From positions 5,799,881 to 5,863,880 of the forward strand of contig NC_037646.1 in the NCBI RefSeq assembly GCF_003254395.2: a stretch of 64,000 bases of DNA. The letters run 5' to 3'. Within the stretch, counting starts at the first letter, position 1. Each line of letters starts with the position of its first letter. Both the position numbers and the translations under genes were made by a program. Below, in pieces: positions 14,657 to 28,486 of the stretch. The notes beneath the pieces were generated by a model, which saw only the letters and a program-made list of their open reading frames with translations, was not told the origin of the DNA and made no database searches. Origin of the DNA: Apis mellifera. Its lineage: Eukaryota > Arthropoda > Insecta > Hymenoptera > Apidae.

Positions 14657-15391
14657 TTACAATAAATGTCTTTTTTTTCCTGGATATACTTTCTTTATAT
14701 TTCTTTTATTATAAACTTTGCCAACATATTCCCAAATATCTGTCTTACATTTTGGCCATATCTTTTGTTCTATTTTTGATATTAAAAAACATAATAAATC
14801 TCTATCTTTTGGTGATAAATCAAAATATGATGATTGTCCAAAACATGAGCGATAAAGAAAATTATATATTGATCTATGAAAATAATATAATTATCAATAA
14901 ACATAATTATTAATATTATATATTATTTTACTATATATATTAATTTGTATTATAAATGTTTATACAATATTAATTTATATATATATGTATATATACCTGA
15001 TATCATAACCTTCTAATTCAGAAGGAGGTGGATGATTTTCAAATAATTGTATAAATAATAATGCTTCTGGTATGAAACTGTCCTCAGGTTGATACAATCC
15101 ACATTTCAACCATTTGTTTAATAATTCATCTTCATACAAATTTTTTGCTATTTCAGAATATTTAGAAATTGTCGATTTAATATCTTCTAAAGATATATTT
15201 GGTAACATTTTTGATATAGCATCAATATTTTCAGATCCATATTTTTGTAATGCTTCTAACAATATTTTTTTATCTTTAATGTTCCACTTTGTATTTGATT
15301 TTAATTCATTATTGCTACTTTCTGGTTCATTATTATCATTGGTATTTTTTTCGATTTTTTGTATAGTTTTTTTTTTTTTAACAACATCCAT
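14657..15391 (-). CDS. SANT/Myb-like protein, possibly SNAPC2-like
   Basis: Two exons, 15391-14997 and 14873-14657, encode 203 residues. A lysine-rich N-terminus leads into a SANT/Myb-like helix set at about residues 37-85 (WNIKDKKILLEALQKYGSEN, then DAISKMLPNISLEDIKSTIS). The remainder (NKWLKCGLYQPEDSFIPEAL, FDLSPKDRDLLCFLISKIEQ) looks folded but has no motif that I can name. The order of a Myb-like domain followed by a helical region recalls subunit 2 of the snRNA-activating protein complex (Pbp45 in flies), but this is a tentative resemblance. An acceptor lies 21 nt upstream of the ATG, so a non-coding 5' exon is likely. The gene's existence is well supported by splice phase; its function is not. 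Confidence 0.72.
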
Positions 15392-16825
15392 TTTTATCTC
15401 TAATAACAAAATAAAATTGTTTCATTTTCTTTTATTTTTGTTTGAAATAATAAATTTAAAAATATTATGTATACTATTAATGCATTATGTTGACATGTAA
15501 TAAACATTTGATCGTATAATAAAAGCAGCATTTAACGCATGCTTACACACACATATACTAATACTATTTATAAATAAGTTATTAGCAATTTCAATTTAGA
15601 TAATAAAAAAACATAAACAATAAAGAAAGTACTAGTTGCTATGTACATACTTATCTATTTCAAAAATTATAAAAAATAATTATTACGAACTCTTTACGTC
15701 TCACGAATACACTCTGTATATTTATACATTACTTTTATATAACAATCACATATATAATAAATCATTATTTATTTAAAACTTATATTAAAATAATTATTCC
15801 TTTGAAAATTCTTGGAAATAAAAATTAATTTTTAATATTTATAAATTTTTAAGCATTTTTATATATTTAAAATAAAAGAATGGTTGAAGGAATAAACTAG
15901 AATATTAATTATCATATATTAAATAATATGATTAATAATTATTTTTTTAAAAATTTTTGAGAACAAAAGTATATACTTTCTAATATTGTAAATTTTTAAG
16001 CATTTTTGTATATACTCAAAAATATAATGCAAATATCGAAACATTATAGTAATAATATAATAAAATTTATATACATATATGTATATATTTTTATATATAG
16101 TATAAAAAATTTTATATATTGTATATTATATAAATGTAAATTTATAAGTTTTTTTAAGTATAATTTTTTTGATATATTTTCGAATTTAAAATATATTGAG
16201 TTTTTTTTTATGTATATTTTAGAATTTAATTAAAAATAATAATTTATGAAAAAAAAACATTATTTATATTAATTAAATTTAGTTAAAAATTTAATTGGAA
16301 TAATTTGTATATATGAAAAGAAAATATTTCAATAAATATATACATATTTTTAATATAATCACTTTATTTACAATAATCAATAATATTATTAAGTAAGTAT
16401 CAATGATCATCAGTGAAATTTATGAATAAAGACTGACTTATATAATTTATTTTAAATATTTTATTAAATATGGTAAATTTTTTTTAAATTTAATTAATTT
16501 TCGGCACTTGATTTTTTTTAAAGTTGTAATCAAAGAATGAAAGAAGTCAGTCTTTTAATCAATTTAAGCTGCAAATGTATTTGTATGATATAAACTTAAA
16601 TGACATAATATACATAGTATATCTAAGTAATATATACATTTTTAACTAGATACCTATTATTATTTGCAATTTAAAGATATTTCTTCATCAAACATATAAA
16701 TATTTCCAATTTTTATTGGAAGTAAGAACATTATATTATACATATTTCACATTAGAAGAAATAGCAACAATATTTGTCATATATCACCAATTTTTATAAG
16801 TTTTATATTTTGATATCTGAAGAGA
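15392..16825. other. AT-rich spacer
   Basis: It contains the 5' flank of the SANT-like gene and the 3' UTR of the zinc-finger gene. Positions 16,530-16,825 are somewhat less repetitive and probably belong to that 3' UTR. No exon or RNA gene is seen. Confidence 0.5.
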
Positions 16826-19800
16826 TCAAAATTTTCGTGAGCGCCCCCGTTTTCTAAGCGTTGTAATTTTACTTGTCACTGACCTGGTAGTATGTAACTT
16901 TTTTTGAATATTTGACACAGATTTTGTATTTTTTTGTAAATTTTTATGTTTTTTCAAATGTTGTACAAAAAGTAATCTAGATCTAATTATTTTCTTACAT
17001 ATTTGACATCTGCGAATTTGTTGTTCTATAAAAAAATATTTTTCAATTATTTTCATATTTATAATTATATAAAAATATTATTAGTTTAAAATAAGAATAA
17101 TTTGAAAATTATTCTATATATAGAATTATTATATATATTAAACAATTATTAGAATTACATTAAAATTTAAAATCTTACCAGATTTTTTTGTACCATGCTG
17201 TAAACAATGTGCTCTTAACAAGGCAGTACTAGGAAACCATCTACCGCAATCAGAACAGCTTAATTTTTTTACTTCCCATGTATAATTTGGTCGTTGATTC
17301 CTTTTTTTTTTAATTCTTTTAATTATACTCATTTGTTTTTTTGGTTCAGCATGCTCTTTCTTTTCTTTAATTTCAGTTGATCGTTCAACTGATAATTTAC
17401 TGAATCTACGTTTTTTTCTTTGAGAATGTTCTGAACGTACATGACGTGCTAATGCTACTACTACATCGAATTTTTGTTGACATATTTTACAAGCATATTG
17501 TTTTTTAATAGTATTTTCAATTGTTTCATTTTCTTGTTTTAAATTTTGTTCATTAAATCGTATGGTATTACCCGGTGATTTTGAACAAACTCGCAAATGT
17601 GTTTCTAGAGCTCTTTGTTGTCTAAAATTTCTTGAACAATGTTGACATTGTAATAAAATTGTTTTCGAATTTGACTGTTGTGATTCATCATCGGAATCTC
17701 CAACCATAATAATTTCATTTTCTTTATCACTAGAATATTTATCTTTACTATCATCTATAGTTATTTCAACAACATCCTGTTGTGATTGCAGAATATTTTC
17801 TTCTTCATCAATATCAATTTCAATAATTTCTACTTCTTTTCGTTTAATTTTTTTCATTCTTTTTGAGTCATTATTTCTTTGATGATAATCAGGATGAGCT
17901 ACAACTCTTCTACTTCGTTTTACTCTTTTTCTAATATTATTGTCTTCTTCAGTTAAAAGAGATGCTGGTTGTATAATAATTTCCGAATCTTCACGATTTA
18001 CAGAAATCAATTGTTGTTTTCGAGATCGCTTAGTTTTATACTGTATTTGTGATGATTCAGGTGATGTATATTCAATGGAACCATTTGATATATCTAAATT
18101 TGTACTACATGATATTAAATCTGTTGATGAATCTGTTAATGTCTCTAATAATTCTTGTTGGCTATCTAATAAATTTAATTTTCTTTTTGTTAAATTATTA
18201 GATATTCTATTAGATCCATTAGAATTTTGATACATTGAAGTTTCATATTCAGTTCCTTTAATATCTCCAATATTATTTTGATCTCTAATGATTTTTTTAT
18301 TTACTTGCTTTTTCATTGCATTTGATTTCAAATTTTGAAGAGTTTCATGTATCTCATCAAATGTTAGTTCTGAATCAGATTGATCACCTTCGAATAAGAT
18401 ATATTGTACAGTTGATTGTTGTATAAATTCACCATCACTTTTGTCATCATCTTGACACTCTTCAGAATTATCTATTAAATTTATATGCTTTTATAATATT
18501 TGAAATTTTATTGTAATAAGATATAATCTTATATAAAAATAATTATAATTTTTAAACACATACCTATATTTACAGAACAATCACCCATCATTAAATATGT
18601 TACATCTGATTGCTTTTCATTTGTTGTATATATAATATTAGGAACTCGTTTTTTATGTAGATTTAAATTAGAATCTTTTATTAAAGTTGAATTTTCTTCC
18701 AATATATCTTTTCTTTTTTTAATTTTTCCATTTTCATTTGTCATGATTTTATTTTCATTATCCATTAATAGATCATCTGTCGATTCATTTTTAGGAAAAA
18801 ATATTGGTGATTGAGTAGTTAATAAATGTTTTCTTATCTGTGTTGGTTTTTTGACAGTTCTAACTGCACCTTCACCTATTAATCTTTCAACATCCGCTCT
18901 GTAAATAAAATTATTTTATTATTTGTATTATATATAATTATAAAATTACATGTATATTATCAATGAAATACATAATGAATGAATAAATATATATACTTCA
19001 TTAAAAATTGAAAATTTGTTGGAGGTTCACCAGATTCATCATAAACTGCTACAGCAAAAATTTCTTCTGAATCTTCAACTGCATACAATGCTAATTGTTG
19101 ACCAGCAGCAGTTACAAATGTAGCTATTGTTTCTTCATCTCCATCTTGATCATCATTTATTACTTTAATATACATCTCAGTTTCACTTTCTTCTGATTCT
19201 GATAACTATTATATTATATTAATATATATACACACAATAAAAGATATAATATTCATTTTTATAATTGTTTTTAAATTTAAAATATATAAATTATAATGTA
19301 AATTATAATATTATAATATTAATATTATATTAATATTATATAATATATAATTATAATATTAATATAATATTAATTATAATATTATAATATAATTATAACA
19401 TACTAATATAAAAACATAAAAAAATATTTTTATCATTTTGATATATTATAATCTCTTTTAATATAATTTTAAATGTTTAATAATAATAGTAATATTTAAT
19501 CATTAATAATATTTACCAATAAATCTTCTTTATTGATGTCATTAGGAATCCATTTCCGTCTGGATGTATCTAATGATAATGGTATAGAATCTTCTACATA
19601 TTTTATAGACATTGTTGTATCTATATTTTCTTCAAAATATTTAGAAGTATTTTTCTGTTTACAAATAACTTCTTCTGAAATTTTTTGATTTATATTTTCA
19701 TCTACAATTATTTCTTCACCAACAACCTATATATAATATTTTTAATTAATAAAAAAAATTAAAATAAACTAAAAATATAATTAATGTAATATGAATTTTA

Positions 19801-20003
19801 AATATTTTAAATAATTTTAAATAAATAAATATATATATATATATATATCAAAATATTAATTATTTTATTACTAATGTTTCCTCTGTGTGTTCATATTTAG
19901 GTAAAACCATAAATTCTGTTGTAGTTTCATTTATTGTACATGATTTTTGAACGTCTTCAGAAACCATTTTTTTATAAATATTAATATCATTCACAAATGA
20001 CAT
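16826..20003 (-). CDS. four-finger C2H2 zinc-finger protein
   Basis: This is a probable nuclear DNA-binding protein. Exons on the minus strand: 20003-19872, 19726-19517, 19205-18997, 18898-18564, 18471-17179, 17025-16826, giving 792 residues in frame. Residues about 120-185 form a compact, non-repetitive block (TIATFVTAAGQQLALYAVED, then IFAVAVYDESGEPPTNFQFL) that looks like a folded domain which I do not recognise. A long acidic and lysine-rich linker with several basic clusters (KRVKRSRR, KRMKKIKRK) follows. C2H2-type fingers are at about 569-592 (CQHCSRNF, ending HLRVC), 624-648 (CKICQQKF, HVRSEH), 700-722 (CSDCGRWF, HCLQH) and 733-755 (CQICKKII, HLKKH). The first has a Cys where the last His is usual. 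The protein ends in a basic tail. I cannot assign an orthologue. Confidence 0.9.
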
Positions 20004-20555
20004 TTTTTTTTGTATTACTCTATATAATCATTAATAATTATATTACTTCAGTCATGAAATATGTACATTAATAAAATATAATGCCTAAAATATAAAATTA
20101 AAAATATATATTAAAAACTACGTTTGTATATTAATTAATTAACAATGGAATATTATAAAAGTTATTTCATATGCACGAAAACATATAAAATATCAATACA
20201 ATTATTTACTTAGGGTTATACTCATAGTAATAATTATGACTTACAAGAAAAAGATTAAAGATTTTATTAATAGCAAATGATAATTAGATGCACACTTCTT
20301 TTTACATTTAACACAAATAGATATATATACTATGAATTTTCATATTTAATTATGTTCAATAATGAAAATATGTACACAATCTTTAATGACGTTTAAATTC
20401 CATAACATAATAACCTAAATAACATAATTAATAATGATAATTCACAACAACTATTATTAAATTTTAAGAAATATTTTTAATCACTTATTTTTATATTTTT
20501 ACATATTAACATAATGAATAATGCATAAAACTCTAACACAAATTTTCGTTTTCCA

Positions 20556-20595
<40 letters not shown>

Positions 20596-21193
20596 TATCA
20601 AATATATATATAAGAATTTATGTTCTAACACATATAGAAACATAACCTTACATTATGCGTTACGCACGTTTATGTGCATAGAAGAACTATCTTAAATTGT
20701 TGATATATTTAGAATGATTTTTTTTTAATAAATTTTAGCTCATTATAATATGTAATAATAAATATTTTAACTTAATAATTAATATATAAAATAATTAAAA
20801 ATAATTATTTCAATAAAAATTCAGCTTAATAAATGAAAAATTCGATATGTGTAAAAATGAAATCTTATATAGCACGTTTTGAAATTATCTCTTAATATAT
20901 AGTATCTATATTATATCGTTGCATCTTTTCTCGATCGATAATATTAAAAAGAGATAAAAAATTGATAGATATCTACCATACTGTAGATAATATATCAATC
21001 TATTTCAGAATTTGCTGTTTTAAACTTAATATTCTATTCTCTGTTATACTATTTCAATTGGACAAGTTTAGCACGTGATGTTCAAATAGTTTATGTACGT
21101 AGGTGTGACTTGTCAGCTGATATATTATCAAGAATTGTTAAATTAATAATTCTTTTTTTAAATTTGCTCTGTTACTTTTGATTTTTTAAAATA
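20004..21193. promoter_or_regulatory. divergent spacer, zinc-finger gene / Vha14
   Basis: This is a 1.2 kb spacer between two divergent genes, with an (AT)n run at 20,560-20,590. The 150 bp next to Vha14 are less AT-rich and contain an E-box at 21071-21078. Confidence 0.4.
21071..21078. promoter_or_regulatory. E-box resembling a CLEAR element
   Basis: GCACGTGA lies 116 bp upstream of the Vha14 start codon. MiT/TFE factors (TFEB; Mitf in flies) bind CACGTG in a TCACGTGA-like context upstream of V-ATPase and lysosomal genes. The position and gene fit; binding is inferred only. Confidence 0.4.
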
Positions 21194-22262
21194 ATGGCTC
21201 TTCATTCCGCGGGGAAAGGTAAACTTCTTGCTGTAATAGGAGACGAGGTGATTGAATTATAAATTACATATAATTATATTAATAAATATTAATATATATT
21301 AATTTATATATATAATTAATATAAATTTATCTTATTCAAAACACATTTATAAAAATTTTATTTTAGGATACTTGTGTAGGATTTCTCTTGGGAGGAGTTG
21401 GCGAGATTAATAAACATCGTCAACCTAACTTTATGGTTGTAGATAAAAGTAAATCAAATTTTTTTTGCAAGAAAAAGTTTTTTAAAAAATTGAATTATAT
21501 TGATAATCGATAATATTTAATAAATAATTTATTGATATTAGGATTTAAAAATATACAAAATTATCATATATTTATTTATATTTTACAGATACAGCTGTAA
21601 GTGATATAGAAGATACATTTAAACGTTTTATTAAACGAGATGATATTGATATTATACTTATCAATCAAAATGTAAGTATTTATATTAATAAAATTATTTA
21701 CATTTATATATTATATGTATATAATTTATTATTTTTATTTATATTCTTAAAAAAAATTTTATTGTTTTTATTTTTAATAGTATATGTTAATAGTAAAAAA
21801 TGAAATATTATTTTTTCAAAATATAAAATTTACAATTTAAAATTTAATAATTAATTATATAATAATGACTAATTAAATAATAAGAATTAACATGATTATG
21901 TTTGTAAAAATATTTAAGGTTGCTGAAATGATCCGTCATGTAATTGATAGCCACACACAACCTATACCATCAGTATTAGAAATTCCAAGTAAAGATCATC
22001 CATATGATGCTACTAAAGATTCTATTTTAAGGCGTGCTAAGGTAAGATATATTATTTATAATTATATATTTGCAAAGTAGGTGATAATAATTATATTCTC
22101 CAAGAAATATAATATTTTTATTTATGTTATGAATAATATACTAAAAATCATATATATTTATTTCTTATATTGTTTTATAATTAAAGAATATTAATTAATT
22201 AATTAAATATTATATATAATTTTACTTTACAGGGAATGTTTAATCCTGAAGATATACATTAA
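21194..22262 (+). CDS. V-type proton ATPase subunit F
   Basis: Subunit F belongs to the central stalk of the V1 sector, which couples ATP hydrolysis to rotor movement and acidifies endosomes, lysosomes and the apical compartments of insect epithelia. The five exons 21194-21247, 21367-21448, 21589-21671, 21919-22041 and 22233-22262 encode 123 residues, the family's normal size. Diagnostic segments are LLAVIGDEDTCVGFLLGGVG, DIDIILINQNVAEMIRHVID, PSVLEIPSKDHPYD and the terminal RRAKGMFNPEDIH. A candidate AATAAA lies at 22470-22475. It is divergent from the zinc-finger gene and convergent with the SLC7 gene. Confidence 0.97.
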
Positions 22263-22518
22263 TCTAAAAATATAAAAAACAAAAATTTATGTTAAATATA
22301 AATTTATTTGTTAATCTTTTTATGTATGTAATACAACTTATGTAGAAAAAAATATAAAAATGTATCCCATTATGTTACATTTAAAAAATTTACTAATTTT
22401 CAATTTATAAAATATAAATATATAAATCTTGAGCTATAATGTTACATGATGTTATTTAATTCAATGTTAAATAAAAGAAGCTTATTCTATTAACATATTT
22501 TATATATAAAAGTTAATT

Positions 22519-22563
<45 letters not shown>

Positions 22564-23028
22564 TATATATATATATATGTATAATTCATTCTAATAAAAA
22601 TAATTCTTTTATTAGCATATGCAATGAAAAATTGAGAATTATATCATTTATTAATAAATTTAGTATTATATAATATAATTCATATATTTTATGTATTTCT
22701 ATATATAAATAGATAAAAATAAATAATGTAGATTATGAAAAATACATTTGAATATATATTCCGTTATTTAATAAATAGAGTTTTATTATTCTATTATTTT
22801 TGATTAATTTTAATTAATAAAAAATGATTTTAGAATTTACTTATTGGTTTGTAAATTATTATATTACAAATTATATTACAATTTTAGAAAAATTTTGTTA
22901 AAATTTTTTTTATACATTGATTATCTGCATCTTAGAAATTATCATACATTACAAATATGAAATCAGATTCTATTCTTATTACTTTATATATTTTTGTATA
23001 GAATTTCAATACATATCTTCATTTTACT

Positions 23029-23064
<36 letters not shown>

Positions 23065-23659
23065 TAATAATATAATGTATATACTAAATTATAATAATAC
23101 ATTTAATAATTAATTTATTAAAAATAATTATATTAGTATTATCATTCTTAATTATTAATTAACAATATCAATTTCAACAAAATTATTCAAATTTTTTAAT
23201 TAACAAATAATAATTATTTATTTTTATTTTAATGTAATATATGCAAATAGAAAATATATTAATAATTATAAAAAGAGATTTTAAATTTTAAATAATAATG
23301 TATATAACTTTGCAGTAAAATTTGTATGCAATTAGAAAAGCAAAATTATTCTGATATAAGAAATTAATGAATTCTATAATAAATTAATATATAATAAATT
23401 AAAATATAAAATAATATAATTATAATAATAATTAAAATAAATAATAATTGATAATTATAAATATTTAATTTTATAATCTAGAGAGCAAACTTCAACATAT
23501 TCTTTTAATCTTATAATATACATTATAAATTTTTGTTTACCAAGTTATTTGGTGTTACCAATATGAATAAATCATATAATACACAAATAATACTAAAGTA
23601 AAACAGCAGTAAATTTAAAATAATTTAATTGTAATTTTTTTATATTTATGTTATGTAAA
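22263..23659. other. convergent spacer with (AT)n runs
   Basis: It holds the 3' UTRs of Vha14 and the SLC7 gene and (AT)n runs at 22,520-22,580 and 23,034-23,062. No coding potential is visible. Confidence 0.55.
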
Positions 23660-25299
23660 TTAATAATCCCGTTCCTCTATGGCAGATAAAAATAATTTTT
23701 GCACAGTATAAGTAATTTTGACTGTAATAAAGATCATAAAATTGTTAAAAAAAAATTAAAGACATAATAAAAAATATATAAATATTACATACGATTAAAT
23801 TGTTGAAACCACAATGGTCTATTTTTCCATTTAACACCTATGAAATAAGCTGGAATTCCAGATAAAGTTATTAAAGCACCAATTCCAACTTCATATGGCC
23901 TTTGATAACAAGGAACAAATACTAAAAATGCACATATAGCCACAAATGTAATAGGAATCCATAAAGGCATCTATAAAATATATTTATAATTTTAATAAAA
24001 AAATTCTAAATTATATTTTAAGATAATATATTTATAATATAATATAATAATATAACAAATTTTATTATTTACTTTAATTGGCCGATTCATATTGGGTTGT
24101 TTATAACGAAGCCATAAAACACCAGCTACTGATAGCATTATGAAAAATGATTCGACTATACTGCAATATGTAATCAATACAAAAATATCACTTGTGCATA
24201 ACATTATTAAAGACAACATACACTGAAAATAAAAAAGAAATATTTAAATTAAAATAAACATTAATCTAGAAATTAACATTATATAGTATATTTAGAAAAA
24301 ATAGAAAATTTAAAATGTAATTCTAAAAATTAATTCAAAAATTTTTACTAAAATAAACATAAAATATGCAAAAAATATGCAAAAATATCTGTTAAAGTTA
24401 ATTTTTTAAACAATTTTTATAAATAAGATCAAGTCATCTCACTAATATAAAATTAAATTGCTTATAATTTTAAAAATTAACTTTAATAAATATTTTTGTA
24501 CATCTTACAACTTTTACATTTATTTTAATCTTTAGAATTATCTCTTAAATTTTTTATTTATTTTGCCCAAATATCTTTTATAATAAATTTTATATATATA
24601 TGTACAAGAAAAATCAATGCAGGAGTAGGTGTAAATCTTGAAATATTAATATGACTTAACATGGAAGGAAAATGTCCATTTCTGGCACCAACAAAACACA
24701 TTCTAGATGATGTCATAATGTGAACACTTAATCCTCCAAATGCAGATATAGCTACCATAACGGGTATCGTCCATGCCATCATACCAAGAAGTTGATCACC
24801 ATAAGTCTAATAAAAATTTATCTTATATTTTTAATAAATATATATTAGTAAATGAATATATTTATAATAAATTTTTTTCAATAAAATCCGTATGTAAATA
24901 ATAATACTAACCACAGCAATTGCACGAGAAGCAATCATCGCAGTTGGTGTTAAAACTGATAAGTATGCTACATTTGCCAATACATAAATAAGAGTAATTA
25001 AAGGTAACGATATGTATATAGCTCGTGGTAAATTTCTATAAAACAATATTACTTATTTAATATTAAAAATAAAAAAATAAAAAATATAATCTTATATATT
25101 ACTTTATAGTACATACACATAAGGATTCTTTAATTCTTCGGTCATAAAATTTAAATAATTCCATCCAGAATATGAAAATATACCAGAATAGAAGGCAACT
25201 GCAATTTTACCAGGATCCGTAATTGTATTTTCAAATGCATTTTCAAAATTTTCTGTATGTCCTGAAATAAATGATTAAGTACTTGAAAAATGATTATAA

Positions 25300-25339
<40 letters not shown>

Positions 25340-25649
25340 GTGTTAAATATTCAAATGATGATATGTTCAAATCAGAATGCAAATTTTGAATGATTATATT
25401 TTAATTTTTGTAATTTTTTAAAAAATGTATGCCTAGAGAGACTAAAAAAATACTTATAATTTTTAAAGAATGCAAAAAAATGTAGGAAGTTATTCATTTT
25501 CAGAAAAAAATGCTTGAAATAAAAATTATTTAATTAAGAGAAATGAAAATATATTATATAATTAATATACTTATGTAATCTTAATCTTATATATATTGTT
25601 ATAAATATATTTTCTCCATCTTATTTTTTTTCTCTATAATATTTTTCTA

Positions 25650-25690
<41 letters not shown>

Positions 25691-27043
25691 TTAATATGAA
25701 TATGTGAATATATTATATAAATATATTAAATTATACTTACCTAATATTACCCAAACTAATCCAGTGATAATTATAATTAGTAATGCACCAACTTTGGTAA
25801 ACATGAATACATTTTGCATTTTAGATGTATCTTTGACATCATAACAATTTATAAATGTAAGTAAACCTATTAAAACATTAAAATTATAAAATAATAATAA
25901 AAAAATTAAATAAATAAAATTAATATAAAATTAATAATAATAAATAAATAAAATTAGAATTAAAGATTTAATAAAATTTTTAATTTTTTAAAATTATTTT
26001 TATTTCTAAAAATATTTATGATTATATAAAAGAACGAATGAAATTTTAATGAAATAGAAAAATATTAAGAATAAAAATAATTTTATATGCAAAAAAAATA
26101 TCTTACAAATAGTAACGGCTGCCAATAAACGTACACTACTATCTGGAATAGAACAATTTGGGAAAAATGGTTGTAAAACATACTCAGCAAAAGTTAATCC
26201 CATGATAGCATTTGTAGTTGGTCTAAAAATGAAAAAATAATAATCATTTTATATATCATTTATATATTATATAAATAAATAATAATCATTTAAAAAAATA
26301 ATATAAATGTAATTGAAATATAAAATATTCAAATAACAAATAATAAAATTTCATAAAAATAACTTACACAAAAATTAAATTAGCAGCCCATAAATATAAG
26401 AAAGCAGGTAAATCACCAAAAGCTTCATAGATATAAGCATAATCTCCACCACTACGAGGTATACAAGTACCTAATTCAGCATAGCATAATGCACCTATCA
26501 TAGAAAGTAAACCACATAAAACCCAAATAATTAAAGATATTCCAACACTTCCTACTTCTGTGATTACACCTTTTGGGGAAATAAAAATACCTAAAAATAA
26601 TAATTAATTATATAATATAAAAAGAGAGAATATAATGTATTTACATAATATCAATTTTAAAATTAATTTCTATTATATTTTTAGAAGTTTATAGTTATAT
26701 CATATAGTTATATTTATAATTAAAATTAGAAAAAAATAAAAAACAGAATTATTTAATAAAATTATTTAATAAAAAACAGAAAATTATTAAATATTTTCAT
26801 AGTAAACAAAAATAATTTTTTTTGAAAAATATAAAAAGAATATAAATCATATAAAACTTTACCTGAACCACATATAATTCCTAAAATAATTGCAATTCCT
26901 TCTAAAAGACCTAATTGTTTTTTCATTTGTATTTTATTAGTACCATTAACATTTTTATCAATTTTTTTAAGATTCTGAGATTCATCATCTGAAGTAATTA
27001 ATTGTGTTTCTTTTGGAGATTCATCAAATATTTGAGAAATCAT
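23660..27043 (-). CDS. SLC7-family heteromeric amino-acid transporter light chain
   Basis: This is a LAT/y+LAT-type amino-acid exchanger of the plasma membrane that works with a 4F2hc-like heavy chain. Ten exons on the minus strand: 27043-26863, 26590-26368, 26222-26107, 25866-25741, 25261-25117, 25035-24912, 24806-24606, 24222-24073, 23970-23793, 23721-23660, giving 501 residues and about 12 hydrophobic segments. The TM1 substrate-binding turn GSGIFISPKG spans the first junction. Cys158 in FPNCSIP matches the cysteine that forms the disulfide with the heavy chain. VGARNGHFPSML and RFTPTPAL are family signatures. The last exon encodes only 20 residues (ITYTVQKLFLSAIEERDY) and completes the protein; reading through exon 9 would stop two codons later. 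It is closest to LAT1/y+LAT proteins and fly minidiscs, but the paralogue cannot be fixed. Confidence 0.93.
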
Positions 27044-28486
27044 TTTGTCTAAATTTAATGAACATATTTAATGAAATATAATTATAAGACATGTATATAT
27101 AAAATATTAATATAAAAAATTTAATATTAAACTATTATAAAACTAATTGGTTATATATTTATTTCATAATATTGATATATATATTTTATAAATTAAATAA
27201 TTTACATATGTAATAAATAATTATATTAAAACATTAAAATTTATTTAACATTAATTAATTCTTAATAAATAATAATTAAAATTATTATTTAAGAATTAAT
27301 TTTATTAAGAATTAATTTTAATAAATAATATTTTTAATAATATTTTTTTAAATTCAAAATATTATCATTTTGAATTATATTGATGATTAACATACCTTTA
27401 TGAAAATAAATAATAATATTGAGATATCTTTCTTTGGTATAAATAAAACAATAAATTAATATGCAATATAAAATATGAATGTTTAACTATTATCTATGTA
27501 TATCAATTTCCTCAATTCTTTCTTGAACATGCATCATCTGAAGATAAAAACGCTTATTTTATAAAATTATAAAAATATGAAATAAAATTCAATATAATTC
27601 AATATAAATTATTTTTACAATACCTAAAAAATGAAATATATAACTTAATTCTTTTATTATTTATAAAATTTTATTTTAAAATCTGTTCAAAAGTGAATAT
27701 AGGTTATATATTAAAGAAAAACACGTGCTTTGAGTAAGTTAAAGGTGGATTTGCAATTTTTTTATAATAAAAAGTATAATAATAAATTCATATTTTATTT
27801 CGTATGAATAGATGTTATAAGAAATATTTAAATAAAAATTTATTATTATTATTTAAATAAATATTATTATTCAACAAAATTTAATTATTTACTTTTAACA
27901 TTTTTTTCTTTGCATGTTATACATTTCAATGCAGTCAAAATTATTTGATGTAATTTATATTAAAATTATATAATGTTGATGTAATTATATGATTTTTTAA
28001 ATTTATTGTGTTTTGTGTGTGTGTGTGTGTGCGTGCGTGTGCGTGCGTGTAATATATATAATTATCTTAATATTATATAACATCAAGAGCATAATTGTAT
28101 GTTAACATTGTTATTTTTTATTTTTATTAATTAATCGATATCAATAATTGCAATATTTGTAGTAAAAATATTTTATTAAATATTTTATTTCAAATACATA
28201 TATATGTGTGTATATGAACTATATTACAAACTATAAAACATATTAAAAACTATTAAAAACTTTAGTTAAAAACTAAAATTAAGTTTGAATAATATTTGCA
28301 TTCAACAATCATTCTTCAATATAATAATATCCTCTTAAGATATCCTCTTTTAAACTTTTTTTTTAACTTATCTTTTTTCAAATATCGCTAATAGATACGC
28401 ACTATCTTATTATTATACAACTTAATTTTTAAATAAATTTTAAATCTTTTATTAATAATTGTCATTAACTTACAACTATTAATAAG
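27044..28486. other. spacer upstream of the SLC7 gene
   Basis: This is AT-rich sequence with a near-palindrome at about 27,252-27,300 (arms of about 20 bp), a CACGTG at 27722-27727 and a GT/GCGT dinucleotide tract at 28013-28050. A non-coding 5' exon of the SLC7 gene is likely here but could not be placed. Confidence 0.45.
28013..28050. repeat. (GT)n / (GCGT)n tract
   Basis: A TG dinucleotide repeat that changes into GCGT units, one of few GC-containing simple repeats in the window. Confidence 0.9.

Noticed and set aside
27252..27300. short palindrome upstream of the SLC7 gene
   Set aside because: The arms contain only A and T apart from one C/G pair, so the symmetry is not surprising in this composition.
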